From: Saccharina japonica | Lineage: Eukaryota > Sar > Phaeophyceae > Laminariales > Laminariaceae | Direction: 5' to 3' | Assembly: GCA_008828725.1 (NCBI GenBank) | Contig: MEHQ01000456.1 | Coordinates: 25,520-89,519, forward strand | Length of the DNA: 64,000 bases | Shown here: positions 37,501 through 50,600 of the stretch, one piece after another | Numbering within the stretch: position 1 is the first letter of the stretch | How the letters are laid out: the number at the start of each line of letters is the position of its first letter | Notes under the pieces: model-generated | What the model saw: only the letters and a program-made list of their open reading frames with translations | Told to the model about the DNA's origin: nothing | Database searches by the model: none | Translations under genes and position numbers: made by a program

Positions 37501-40500
37501 GAGGTATACCTTTTTTTGGCTGAATCGTTATCTGAACGATCGGGCTCCTTAACCCAAATTCGTCGTTTTTTCATTTTTTGTGACGAATAATGTTTCAGAG
37601 TGTACTTCGGTCATGAGATTTCGCACCCGGCAGCACTTTTATTTTCCTCCAAAATCATTTTTGTTTTTGAGGTATGGCGCTCCTTAAGTGAGGAGCTCAG
37701 AAAAAAACATGGCGCACCTCTATCGTAGCATGCGTCTGATGAGCCACAGGAGCCACGTCGTTCAGTAAAAAAAAATTCCGCCGAAACAAACGCAACCTCT
37801 GTCGTAGCGCGCGTCCGCAGACGAATGACGGTGCACCTCTTATCTTAAGTCAGCATGTGACAGTAGGGTGAAGAGCCGTGCAACGAGAGAGGTCGCATCT
37901 TCGACGCATGCCATGGTAGAGGTACACCTGCATCCAGTGCATTTTGTTTCAGAGGGTGCGATTCCGTGAGGAGCCCCTATACCTCACCCGGAAATTGGTT
38001 TTAGAGGGAAACAACTGCTGCAGCAAAAATGCTACCCGACTAGGATAATCGTTCTATCCCGTAGCCGAAAAAAACAACGAAAACAATATTGCAGCACGAG
38101 AGAAAATCCCATTCGATTTCGGGTTAACCCTTTAAGAACTGGTCCCACGAATTTGGGGACGAACTACTTGGAATTAGTGTGGGATAAGTTTTTTGGCTCT
38201 GAATGGGTTAAGCAGAGCCCATTTCGTTCAGAAAACCAGTTCAGTCAGGAGGTGCTACCTCTGTCGTACCACGAGTAGCACGCGTTATTTTTTTAGTTGA
38301 AATCGTTTTCTGAATGACCTATCGTTGAAGGGCCTCCTTAACCCAAAATCGTCAGAATGCAACTCGTTTGTTTCAATATGATTTCAGTGTTCACCTACGT
38401 CATAATAGGATGTTTCATTGTTTTTGTTTTGCGCTTTAAATTTTGTTTTTGTTTTTGTTCAAAAAAACACATTTTATTTGCCCTGGTATAATATCGTCTT
38501 GTCCAATTTCCGGGAAGTCGCATTTTCAGGGTAGTCGAACGAAATTCCTTTTGTTTGCCTTCTTCGTCCCTTCCTTTATCAATCTCCCGCCCCCCCCCCT
38601 CCCATTCCCTTACGCCCCCCTGCTCCGTCTCGAAAGGGATACGTGGCCAATGCTCAAATGACTAAGGCAAGCAACATTGAATACCCTGCCACCCTCCCTT
38701 CCTTCGCCCCCCCCACCCCTATATCATATATGTAGGTTGGGTTGGCGTCGGTTGGCGATGACACTGTAAAACATGCTGCTCCCTACATGGGCTAGGCCAC
38801 CGGGGTATCGTTTTTTCTTGTTGATTGGCGATCGATCACAGCTGGCGACCGAGTTAAGTCCTTTGTGCGGGGTGGAGAATATTTACTCCGCACGGGGGAA
38901 CTGATCGTATCACGTACCGTAGTATCTGTAGTAAGGCACCCACGTAACAGTTGCGTAGTGGTGCCCTTGGTGTCTCTGAAAGTGGCAACACTGGAATTTA
39001 TATTAGCTCATTGCAGCTGTCATCCATATGCAAGTCCGCCTCACAAGCGGCTATTAGAAGGCTGCGCAGCTCACCCTTCATACGACTCGCCGAACACATC
39101 ACCGCGCTTCGCCCTTGGTGCAAGTAACGTCTGTCCGGTCGGTGGAAGATGAACATGCTCCGTCCCGGCATTGTACGGATGGGAGGGTCCATAGTCATAC
39201 GACTATGGCCATGCATAGATATCGAGTACGCCCCCCCCCCCCCCCTCCGATACCTCCTCTACCTTCAACCTCCTACTCCGACATGCTCCGCCCCGACATT
39301 GTAAGGAGGCGAGGGTCTATAGTCATACGACTACGGCCATATACATGAATATGAAGTGCCCCCCCCCCCCCCCTTGCCCAGCACACCACAACCCATTCCC
39401 CCTCCTCTCTCGCAAACGCCTTTTTAGATACACTATGCTGGCTGGAAGTCCCCCGCCAGCGGCTGCTATATCCGAAGAAGACGAAAAGCAGTTCAGAGAC
39501 ATGGATCCCTTGCACAAGGTGAAAACAAAAACAATCGACGAGTTTACCGTAACGATTGTGCGAAAACGTGTGGCTTGCCTATACATTTTGGGCTTCAGTG
39601 TGATTGATGCTCGACGACTTTATTGAGTGTGTACAATAGTTTGCCTATATTATGGTGTTTGTGGTTGGTTTTCGACGGCTTAAGGCATTGTGTAAATATT
39701 TCGGCTAGGGTACACTTTGGGTTTGGGTTTGGACAACATTATTAAATGATTGCGTATAGTTTGCCAAGAAGGGGGTTTTTACCTTCCCCCCCCTCCCCTG
39801 ATTTCCCACCGCGCCGGAACGCCGTGAATCTTTCTCTACGAAACCCTGACTTAATTTGCTGGCTCCCCCTATTATATGCAGGAACAAGCGATTGACACAA
39901 AACCTTGCGCAGGAGGCGTGCCTGATAAGTCGAGGCTGGTATTTCGGCCGCCTGGAGTTTGTTTGGGAAAATGCCTCCAAAACACGCGGCGTAAGATCAT
40001 GACTGCCCCTGCCCACCTCGATCCCCCAAACGGTTGGAGGGTTTGAGTTAAGGCTGGGGTTGAGCTTGGGGTTAGGGTTAGGGTTAGGGTTAGGGTGGGG
40101 TCTAGGGTCAGGTTGAACTGGGCCGACGTGCAAAGTGGAAATTGATCACACACGTCTTGAACATCTTTGTGTTGTGACCGCTTCTTCGTGCACATATATA
40201 TATGGGGCGAGCCGATGTTTTTGCCGGTGTCGCGCTGTGTGTCCACGGCACGTCAGTTCTGGTTCAATGTCCCAACGAATGCTTTGAAACCTGGTGTTAT
40301 ATACTTCAACGAGCGGATGATGTAGGTACGCGTAGACAACGAGGCATTCGTTTCGTTTCCTAGGCGAGATTTTTGTGGGGACTTTGAGCTTGGGGTTAGG
40401 GTTAGGGTTAGGGTTAGGGTTAGGGTTAAGGTGGGGTCTAGGGTCGGGTTGAACTGGGCCGACGGGCAAAGTGGAAATTGATCACACACGTCTTGAACAT

Positions 40501-41551
40501 CTTTTTATTGTGACCGCTTCTTCGTGCACATATATATATGGGACGAGCCGATGTTTTTGCCGGTGTCGCGCTGTGTGTCCACGGCACGTCAGTGCTGGTT
40601 CAATGTCCCAACGAATGCTTTGAAACCTGGTGTTATATACTTCAACGAGCGGATGATGTAGGTACGCGTAGACAATGAGGCATTCGTTTCGTTTCCTAGG
40701 CGAGATTTTTGTGGGGACTTACGTTTTTTGTTTTCGCGGTCGCTCCTTTGCTTGTCGCTGCTGCAACTAACTGCTGCTACTGCCGATGATGATGGTTATG
40801 ACAATGACGATGGTTGTGGTGACGGTGACGGTGATGATGATGAGACACGTGCTACGATAGAGGAGGCGCTTTTTGCTAAATTTTGTTCTGAGGGTTAGGG
40901 GGCTTCTTGACCCCAATTCGTCGGACTTGCATTCTTGTGTTGAGCTATTCCACGGTAGGGGTACCACGTTTTGGCTCAATGTTTTCGGACCGGTTGAGCT
41001 CCTCACGTGAGTAACCACCGGAAACATATTATCATTTTACTGATATGTTTGTTTTTGGACTACCGCATTGGAAGGTTTGGTCCGGTTGCGCGAACGAATG
41101 TTTCGAAGTCATGTTCCGGGTGAGATATTGAGCTCCTCATGTTAGGAGCTCAGAAAAGTGTGCTGCGCCCCTACCGTGGGATGAGTCTGTTGCCGTATTT
41201 TACATAATATACCTAGCTCATGGGATTATTGATCGGGTAGTACTTTCAGTTTCCTCAGAAATCAGTTTTTCGGGTGAGGTATGGAGCTCCTCAAGTGATC
41301 ACCCTTATAAGGCAAATGGTGCATCTTTATCGTAGCATTCGTCGTGATGATGATGATGATGATGATGATAACGATGACGATGATGGTGATGGTGATGATG
41401 ATGAGGATAATATCATCATGATGATGATTACGATGATGGCGATGATTATTATGATGATGATGGTGATGAAGATGATGCACTCATGATGATGTCCGTCTGC
41501 TGTTGCCGATGGTGCTGATTCAGCTGATGACGATGTCGCTTCTACTACTGC

Positions 41552-41607
<56 letters not shown>

Positions 41608-44600
41608 GTGATGGCGATGATGCTGCTGCTGTCGCCGCTACTGTTGCTGATATTTATGCTGACGATGATGACGATGTTTTTGTTGCTGCTGCTGCTCCTA
41701 CTACTACTGCTTGCTGTTGCTGCTGGTGTTGTTGCTGACGCTGTTGTTGCTGACGCTGTTTTTGCCGCCGACTCGACTGTTTGCAGTTCGTGGCGAGGTG
41801 CTTGCGGGTGATAGCGAGCCCGACTTTCAAGCGCGTAATAAGTCCTCCGGTCGTCGGGTGAGTCATGAACGGTTCGTCATCTCGCTTCAAGCAATGCCAC
41901 CTCACAGGGGTGGCAGCTTTTTTTTTGTTTGCTCCTCGCGTGAAGAAGCTCGATATAGTCTCACCCGAAACACGCCTTCGAAGAATGTCTTGTTCGCGAA
42001 GCCCGACTAAATATTTTCTATGAATTACATACAGTAGTTCTGAAACAAAAAACAGAAGAAGTAAAATTGTCCTACTAACGAATCGGCGGTAGTACGTAGC
42101 TCTCTTGAGGTGCTCCGCCGGTCCCAGTGACAAAATATTGTATCAGCAGGAGCAGGCTATTGTTAAGGGTACGATGATAGATAGTGAATAGGACCTACGG
42201 TAAACACGAAAAAAAAACTAAATATATCCCCCTTTTTGTACTGGCAATATTTGGTCCTGTTTACTATTAGGCCCTGCGGGGCACACAAACAATTATCTAT
42301 CTCCCTATCTTTACTAACAACATTTGGTCCTATTTACCGATAGGACCCACGGTAAACATAAAAAAACTACGTGTACCTCCCTTTTGTTTACTGGCAATAT
42401 GTTATCCTGTTTACTATGGTCCGCCGTAATAATTCTGCAACCCCTCTACCTACCGTGGGATGAGCCATTCGGCTAGTAGGTAGGTTGGTTGGTTGTTTGG
42501 TTGGTTGGTTATTTGGTTGGTCTCTTCCGTCGGTCGATCGGTCGATCAGTCGATGAATCGGTCGGTCGGTCGGTCGGTTGGTTGGTTGGTTGGTTGGTTG
42601 GTCGGTCGGTCGGTCGGTCGGTCGGTTGGTCGGTTGGGTTTTGGGATGGTTTCTCAGTTGGTTGGTTGTTTGACTGGATATATAGGGGGTACGTTGGAGG
42701 GGTGTACTCCCATTTTCATTGCAACGTGTACACCGCTGAAAAACCGGACACCCACATACTGGTATACTTTTTTGTTTGTTTGTCGCAGAGTAGTTAACAG
42801 TCCCACGGCGGTGCACAACATAGATATCACGAAAAATAAAAGTCGAAACAACACACGAAAAATAAATAAATACTTGCTGTAAGACTGCTACTAAATACTA
42901 TGGTGGTCTCTCGAGAGAGTGGCTCGCATCCACAGAGAAACAAAAAGGGCTTGAAAGCGGCACGCCTAGCGTAGCAACTGGCACTGGTGCATTGTTTGAA
43001 TGGTTGGGAGGTTCGTTGGCTGGTTGGATTAGTTGTTTGTGTGTTTGCTAGTTCGTTTGCTTGCTTGCTCGCTGGCTTCCTTCGTTCCTTCCTTCCTTCC
43101 TTCCTTCCGTCCTTGCTCTTAATAGCTTGCTTGTTTGCTTGTTTGCTTGCTATTAATAGCTTGCTTGCTCGCTTGCGTGTATGCTTGCTTGATTGCTTGC
43201 TTGTGTTCTTGCTTGCTTGCTTGCTTGCTCGCTCGCTCGCTTGCTCGCTTGCTCGCTTGCTTGCATGCTTGCTTGATTGTTTGCGTGTTTTCTTGCTTGC
43301 TTGGTTATTTGGTTGGTTGGTTTATTGATTGGTTGGTTGGTTGGTTGGTTGGTTGGTTGGTTGGTTGGTTGGTTGGTTGGCAAGACACATGCTACGATAG
43401 AGGTGCACCTGCATCCAGTGCATTTTCTGGTGCACCTGCATCCAGTGGATTTTCTGAGGCTCCTTGCTTGAGGAGGTCTATACTAATAGTAAGTCACCCG
43501 AAACTTGATTTGGATTTAAACAAAAAGGTGTGCCCGATCGATGACCAATCTCCTGCCCTACTAAATGATCCAGCTAAAAACATGTCAACACATAAATGAA
43601 ATTCCGACGAGTGCTACTACAGTAGAGGTATCACTTTTTGGCTGAATCGTTTTCTGAACGATCGGGCTTCTTAACCCAAATTCGTCGGACTTTCATTTTT
43701 GTGACGAATAATGTTTCAGAGCATACTTCGGGCATGATATTTCGCATCCGGCAGCACTTCTATTTTCCTCCAAAAACATTGTTTTCGGTGAGGTATGACG
43801 CTCCTGAAGTGAGAAGCTCTGAAAAAACATGGTGCGCTTCTACCGACGACTTGGGTTAAGGAGCCCCTTCTCAGCCAAAAAGCGCAACCTCTAGCGTATT
43901 ATAGCACGCGTCGTCAGTTTTTTTTATTGGAGTGTTGGTTGATTGGTCGGACAGTCGTTTTTTATGTCCGTTTGTTTGTTTGGTTGGTTGGTTTGTTGTT
44001 TTCGCTGATTGGTTGGTTGGGTGGTTGTTTTTGCTGATTGGTTGGCTGGTTGCGTTTTTTATCGCTGATTGGTTGGTCGGTTGCTTGGTTGTTTCCGCTG
44101 ATTGGATGGATGGATGGTGGATTGGCTGGATGGATGGTCGGACAGGTTGTCGACACAAGGGTTTATTTGTTGTGTTTAGGCGCTCACGCTGTGCGTGGGA
44201 AGGCACCCGGTCATCTGTGTTGCGCATTTCTACCACGTTTTCAACCCACGACCTTGTTGGCAGAAGAGAACCAACAACAGCAGCGTTCTCCCCCTGCTGA
44301 AAACCAATTGGCTCTTTTTTTGTTTTTTTAACGTCTACCTCAACGTCCTGTACCCCCCCTCCCCACCCCCCATATGCAAGTCGGCCTCACAGGGGGTTCT
44401 GAGCAGGATGCAGTTTACCCTCCATGCGACTCGCCCGCCCAATAAGCTATCCCACGGTAGGAGTACCACTTTTAGGCTCAATATTTTCTGACCGGTTGTG
44501 CTTCTCACGTGAGTAACCACCGGATACTATTACTATGTTACTGGTATATTTGTTTTTGGACTACCACATTGAAAGCTTTGGTCGGATTGCGCGAACGAAT

Positions 44601-47600
44601 GTTTCCGAAGTCATGTTTCGGTGAGATATTGAGCTCCTCATGTGAGGAGCTCAGACAATTATGCTTCGCCCCCACCGTGAAATGACTCCAGTACTTCACG
44701 GCGCGCAATGTCTGCCTGGTTGCTGAAACCCCAACGTGCTCCGTCCCGGCATGGTGGGGGTGCGAGGGTCTATGGTCATACGACTACGGCCGTGCACGAT
44801 ATGAGTACACCCCCCCCCTCATCCCCGACCTCTTGCCGCCTGCTCCCGAAGTGCTCTCAGATTATCTCGCCATGAGTAAAAAAGCTAGCCCCCGTCTCTA
44901 TAGATGCGGGAGGGATATAGCACTTACTTTTATCTGAAACCAATTGTGTGTCAATGACTATAACGTGACTGAGCAACTGCGAGGAGATTGCTACGGGTAC
45001 GGGTGCACCTAAAGCTTTACCCCTGAAGGCCCTTTGCTTAGCCAGGGAGCTTGATATACATATCGAAGTATTGCACTCAGCTAGCAAAGATGAGTTTCAA
45101 CGAAATCCTCGATCTCACAGCTGTTGTTTTTTTTATTTTTTTTAACGTGTATATATATGAACCACCAGAAACATCTGGCGTTTGAGTAAAAGTTGCACGC
45201 TAAACCTTTCGAGGGTGCTCGCTCGGATAAATGAGAGTACACGACCTATACCTAATTAATAGTACACCCCTTCTCAGTATCAAAACAAAAAAAAACACGA
45301 ACCAGTCCGTGCGTTCGTTGGGGCTTAAACTTGTGGGCGAAAGTACGAAAAACGACTTTATTTTTGTTTATTCATGTTTGTATTTTGCTTGGTTTTAGTT
45401 TACCCCCCCCCCCCCATACGACTACGGCCGTGCACGACATCAGTGCACTTTCATGCGTACACCCTCCCTCTGCCTGTCTGGTGGGTCCCACAAAGAGGAG
45501 AAAATGCACGTGCGTGCAAGGTTACCTATATATTTGCACCGTATTCGCATCTGATGCGTTTTTTCACCATCTTGCTCTCTATTCCCATGTGGTATGCTGA
45601 CCCCGCACAGTGGGCCCGTCCCATTTCGCACCCTGCTCCCACTATTGGTTGAAGAAATATGTTGACCCCCTGGCACAGGGGGGGCCGGAGGCTCTACCTG
45701 GTACCCTGGTCCCATTTGAAATCATGTAGTAAGCCATGCATATCTACAACAACTCCTGTTATACATATACACATCTGTATTGAGTTTACGTGCAAATCTG
45801 AATAGTCTTGCACGCAATACGTGCAATTTCTCCGTCGCTTTGTCTGGGCGTCGGGAAAGCTAGTTTGTTTCGTGGATTCTTGACTAAAACCCCAACGATA
45901 CGAACAGTCGCTCACGTGGGGGTTATTGTTAAATACCGAGTGCGATTCCAACGAGATGCCGAGTAATTTCTATCTCAGCAGTCTCAGAAAAGCTTTTCGT
46001 CCCTATCTATCGCGGCACGCATTTACTGTTGTGTTCATACCTACTGGTATACCGTTGAAAAACCCTTTGCGCTCCACGCGTTTCGTCGTTTCGTATGCCT
46101 GCCGGGTAGAGAATATACAAGTTAAAACGTAATCGTATAGTTGTCCGGTATATACATACCTGTAGGACATGGGGTTGTTAATAGTAGAGTGGTATTTTTT
46201 CTTTTTGTTTTGTCCATCCATCCCCATTTATCATGTTGACCCTTCTTTTATCGCTCCCTCTTTAGTCGTGACTCAGATGCGGGGTCACAAAGTAGGCTCC
46301 ACTCCCTCCTCCCCCACTACGGTTCTTGCCTTGCAATTTTATCGCGACAACACTTCAGCTTTTTCTTTCCTCGCGGACTCGCATCGAATTGTGCCTCCCC
46401 ACGCCACTATTAGTAGGCGCCCTCAGCAGTTGATTCCGCTTTTGCTTATTTTTTCACATTTACTCAAAAGTCCGACCCACGTCAGATTCGAACTCCAGAC
46501 ATCAACTCTTAGAAGCGTTCGGGGTTACCACTAGACCATCGGGGAGACCGACACGTGTTCGTGTATACTCGTTTTGAAACAATAATCTATTGGGTGAGGT
46601 ATTTAGGCTAAGAGAGTTGCCTCAAGGTTTACACCAATGAATAGGAGCCCCACAACAACAGAAGGAGGAGACGCCTCCTACTCCCACCGTATCAAAGCGT
46701 ACGGAGCATACGAAAACCCAACAAATCGTGAAGAGCCATGGAGACATGCCTTGCACGTAGACTCGCACAGCATTCATAATAAATATATATGGACAACACA
46801 TTGTCCTCATCAGAAACAATGACACAAATTTCGCTCTTCTGGACCCCCCGTTTCAGGTGCATCGCTGGGATCATCGTGGGGCTGGTGCCCTGGGGAAGAT
46901 TCCTGCTGCTGGGAAAATCGGCGCCCTTTTCCCCTGTCTACACAGCCGTCCAGGTATGACGCAAACCCGTCTGGAAAATATATTGTAGAATGGAGAACAA
47001 CCCTCCCCTCTTTCCTATCCCGAAAACGTTTACTCCCCGGTGTGTTTGTTGCTCTCCTGGTCTGATTGAAGACCGCCTACTGAAGTGAGCGGGGGACAGG
47101 AGGGAGGGAGGGAGGGAGGGAGGGAGGAAGGGAGGGAGAGAGGGAGAGAGACAGCGAGAGAGGGAAGGAAGCAGACGTATGACCACATACCCTCGTATCT
47201 TGAGTGGTGTCGATGGGATGGGGGATCAAATCGGAGAGATTAGTGAGTCAAAGGGGGGGGTGTAGATACCGACATGTTAGCTAGCAACGTTCACACAGGT
47301 TGTCACGTCGTGGGAGAACCCTTGCTGCGACGATAGGGGTAGGGTATGTTGGCTAAAATCGTTCCTGAACGAATACGCTTCTTAACCCAAAATCGTCGGA
47401 GAGATACCATCGACTGTCTACGTATCGGGTTGCACTTTCATTTATTTTCGGAAATCAGTTTTTGACTTACTATTAGTATAGAGCTCCCCACGTGAAGATC
47501 CTCAGGAAAACAAATAAATGGTGCACCTCTGTTAGAGGGAAATCCGTACAATCGAATGATTCGGTCCACACAACGACGAGCACGCACGCACTCTTGTTAT

Positions 47601-50600
47601 CCTGGAACACACTCGATGTGCAACCGCTAGGTTGATTGCTGTGGTTCTGGTACTAGCATTTATTGCCCGCTCTATTTATACAGGCATTTAACCACTTCGG
47701 ACAGAACGTTATTTACTACCTCGTGGTCTAGATATTTCGAAGTCAGATGTGTTCCCGAACTTCCATGATCCAACTCATCTTGCCGGGAGTGGGAGCTGTA
47801 CAATCTCCATGATCTAGGAACAGGTTTTCCTGTGGACTGGATACGTACCATGCAGATCCTGCGCAGACTCTCGCAACGGCAGGTGAGGGGTTAAATAAAC
47901 TTGACAACTAGGTGCACGAGATGGAAACTATATACGCGGTACAAGTACATGTTCATAGAAACCACGCCCATCCTCGTCTCCGACCGTATCCTTTGTAGTA
48001 TTGATACGGCGTACACAAACATAAGATCGGTCCCGCCACCAGAAATCCAACCAACCACGTCCAACCGTTTTCCCTCCCCTCCCCTCCCCTCCCCTCCCTC
48101 CCTCCCCCTCTCCTCGCCTCCTCCCCCTCCCTCCCCCTCCCCCTCCCCTTCCTCCTCCCCTCCCCTCCCTCCCCTCCGCTCTCCTCCTCCAACCTCCCCG
48201 TCCTCCCCTCCCTCCCCATCCCCGCCTCCCTCCCCTCCCCTCCCCTCCCGCCTCTCCCCTCCCCTCTCCTCACCCTCCCCTCCCTCCCTCTCCTCCCCTC
48301 CCCTCCTCTCATGCCCTCCCCTCCCTCCCTCCCTCACCCTGCCCCTCCCCTACCCCCTCCCCCCCACTCCTCGTCGCCCTCATTCCTGGCCAACACGCAC
48401 GCGTGTGCAACTAACTGTGATTGGCTTTTAAAGACCTTGGGGAGCGCGTACACCCCTGCATCGATCCTCGTGCTGGCCGGGTCTCTTGCCCGGCCCCCGC
48501 CCCACGGCGCACACGACCCTCACCATCATCACATCGCCATCCTCAACAGCACCTCCGACGACGACATCACCAACAACAGCAGCAACAACGACAACCCCAA
48601 CAACATGAACACCACCAATACAACGAGCACAACCAATGCCTCCGATCGTACCATTGGCACCAGTGGTACCGATGGCACCGCCACGAACGCCACAGCGTTA
48701 CTGGAAACCCTTGAAGCTGCAGAAGCCGGAGAGCGCACCGTCGCCTCGCCGACCCAACAAGCCGCCGTCGCCGCCCCTCCCGGGTACGGGTACGGCTCTG
48801 TACCATCCATCTCCCCCCATACGCTCACAAATAGCGTTTCTTCTTCTGGTGCGGATTCTGCTGCAGACACTGATGCCACTGGGCCTGATGCGGGAGCGAC
48901 GAAAGAAACGCCTCTCTACAAAAAGGTGACTACCCATTTAAGACTTATATCCTACGGTAGTAGGGTTTTGCACTTTGTTTTTCCTTTATTTTTCCTTCAA
49001 AGGCATGTTTTTGTCACTGGGACCGGTTGAGCTCTTCAAGTGAGAAAACTACCGCTTAAAGTATACCAACTTTACAAAGTAGACACCATGTTACGATACG
49101 TAGAGGTATTTTGTTTTTGCTTGAATTTGTTTCTGGATGACGGGGCTTCTTAACCCCAAATCGTCGGAACTTGATTTTTTGTGTCGCAATATTTTTCACG
49201 TTGTGTGCTCAGGCCATGGGACTGTTCATCGGGTGTAGCACTTATATTTCCCTCCACAAATTAGTTTTCGGGTGAGGTATAGAGCTCCTTAAGTGAACAC
49301 CCTTAGAGGCCAAAAATATGGTGCACCTTTACCGTACCATGCTTCAATATGCTTGTGCTTGGAATAGAGCGTGGAAGTATTGGTCGGGGTTGCGCAAAAG
49401 CCCAAAACATATTAGAAGATATATAGCTTTTGCTCGGATGAGGAGCTCAGTGAATAAGCCACCACCCCTACAAGGCAAAATAATGTTTGCACTGCTTGGC
49501 CGAGACGTTTATATACGTCTGGATGAGGCGTCTCCTCTGATGAGAAACTGCCCAACATCGCTTCGTGTGTTTTAGTATTTTTTTTTATTACAAACCTCTT
49601 TGCCATGCGTGGGGTTGCCCATCCGGACTGGTGCTTCAATGAGGGGGGGGGGGCGCGTATATACTATATACCCCCATATCCATTCACCACCCCTCATTTA
49701 CTTTTGTTGGAGCAGAGTAACGAACAAAACTAAACTCCCATGGCGATGCATATTACGAAACAAAATGCGTAAAAAAAGCATCAAGATCGCAAAGTCACCG
49801 GGTTTAGTGGCTCTCTGACCCCGGTCGATAATATTTTTGTGGACGATCAGACTCCTCAAGACTCATCCCACGGTGGTGGGAGTTGCGGTATTTACCCTAC
49901 TGAGGCATTATTTTCTGGCCGCTTGAGTTTTTCAAGTATCTACCTGGCAGAATGTCATTCACAAGTTTGTCAAGTATTCAGGGATGATTGATATGATAGG
50001 TATATGTGAATGGTATGATTGAAACAAGAGCTAGCTGCACATTGTCAGGTGGCAAATAAGTGGAATACTAAGTATGATAACTTTTTATCATATATCTGTT
50101 TTAGGATTACTGGTATATGTGAGTCATATACTATAATCAGTATAATCGAAATTATGCCGCCACCCCTACGAGGCCTTGCTCTTAACCCATACTACAGTCG
50201 GTCTTTCATTCTTGCGTTGCAATGTTTTTTCATTTGTACATTTTTCTTTTCTTTTTTTTCCTCCGGCGGATGGGTAAAAATAAGGCTCAAGCCCTCCATT
50301 TGTATCGTTAGGCCATATGGGAAGGCTCGTCGGGTACGTACACATCTCGTACGTAGCGCTTTTATTGTCCTCCAAAGTCCGGTTTTGACTTACTATTAGT
50401 ATGGAGCTCCTTATGTGAGGTGCCTCAGAAAATGTCCTGTATGCAGGTGCACCTCTACCGTAGAAGGTGTCGGTTTTTTTACATTCTTCCCCCCCCCCTC
50501 CCACATTCTGTTTTTGGCGGTCACCAAGGCTGGCGGTCGAGTTAGATCCTTTGTGTGAGGTGGAGAGACTGTGCTCCGCACAAGGGGAATGATCATATCA

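Noticed and set aside
39345..39626. 93-codon + frame around exon 6 as a separate gene
   Set aside because: Its start is poly-C and repeat B sequence and its end is past a donor; only 39428-39518 fits, as an AEC exon.
41654..42133. 159-codon - strand Gln/Arg/Ser-rich frame
   Set aside because: It lies antisense over AEC exon 7 and a GCT/GTT simple repeat.
42388..43599. Gly/Trp/Val- and Pro/Thr/Asn-rich frames
   Set aside because: Translations of GGTT/CGGT/GCTT arrays running into M1 copies.
46471..46550. Functional tRNA gene on the - strand
   Set aside because: A and B boxes are present but the T arm and acceptor do not pair properly, and it is joined to a repeat body; it is the head of a SINE-like element.
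47901..48431. 176-codon Pro/Ser-rich + frame and the Gly/Glu/Arg-rich - frame
   Set aside because: Low-complexity reading of a polypyrimidine tract; only the part from 48434 on belongs to an exon.
48529..48937. - strand frames opposite exon 9
   Set aside because: Shadows of the AEC exon 9 coding sequence.
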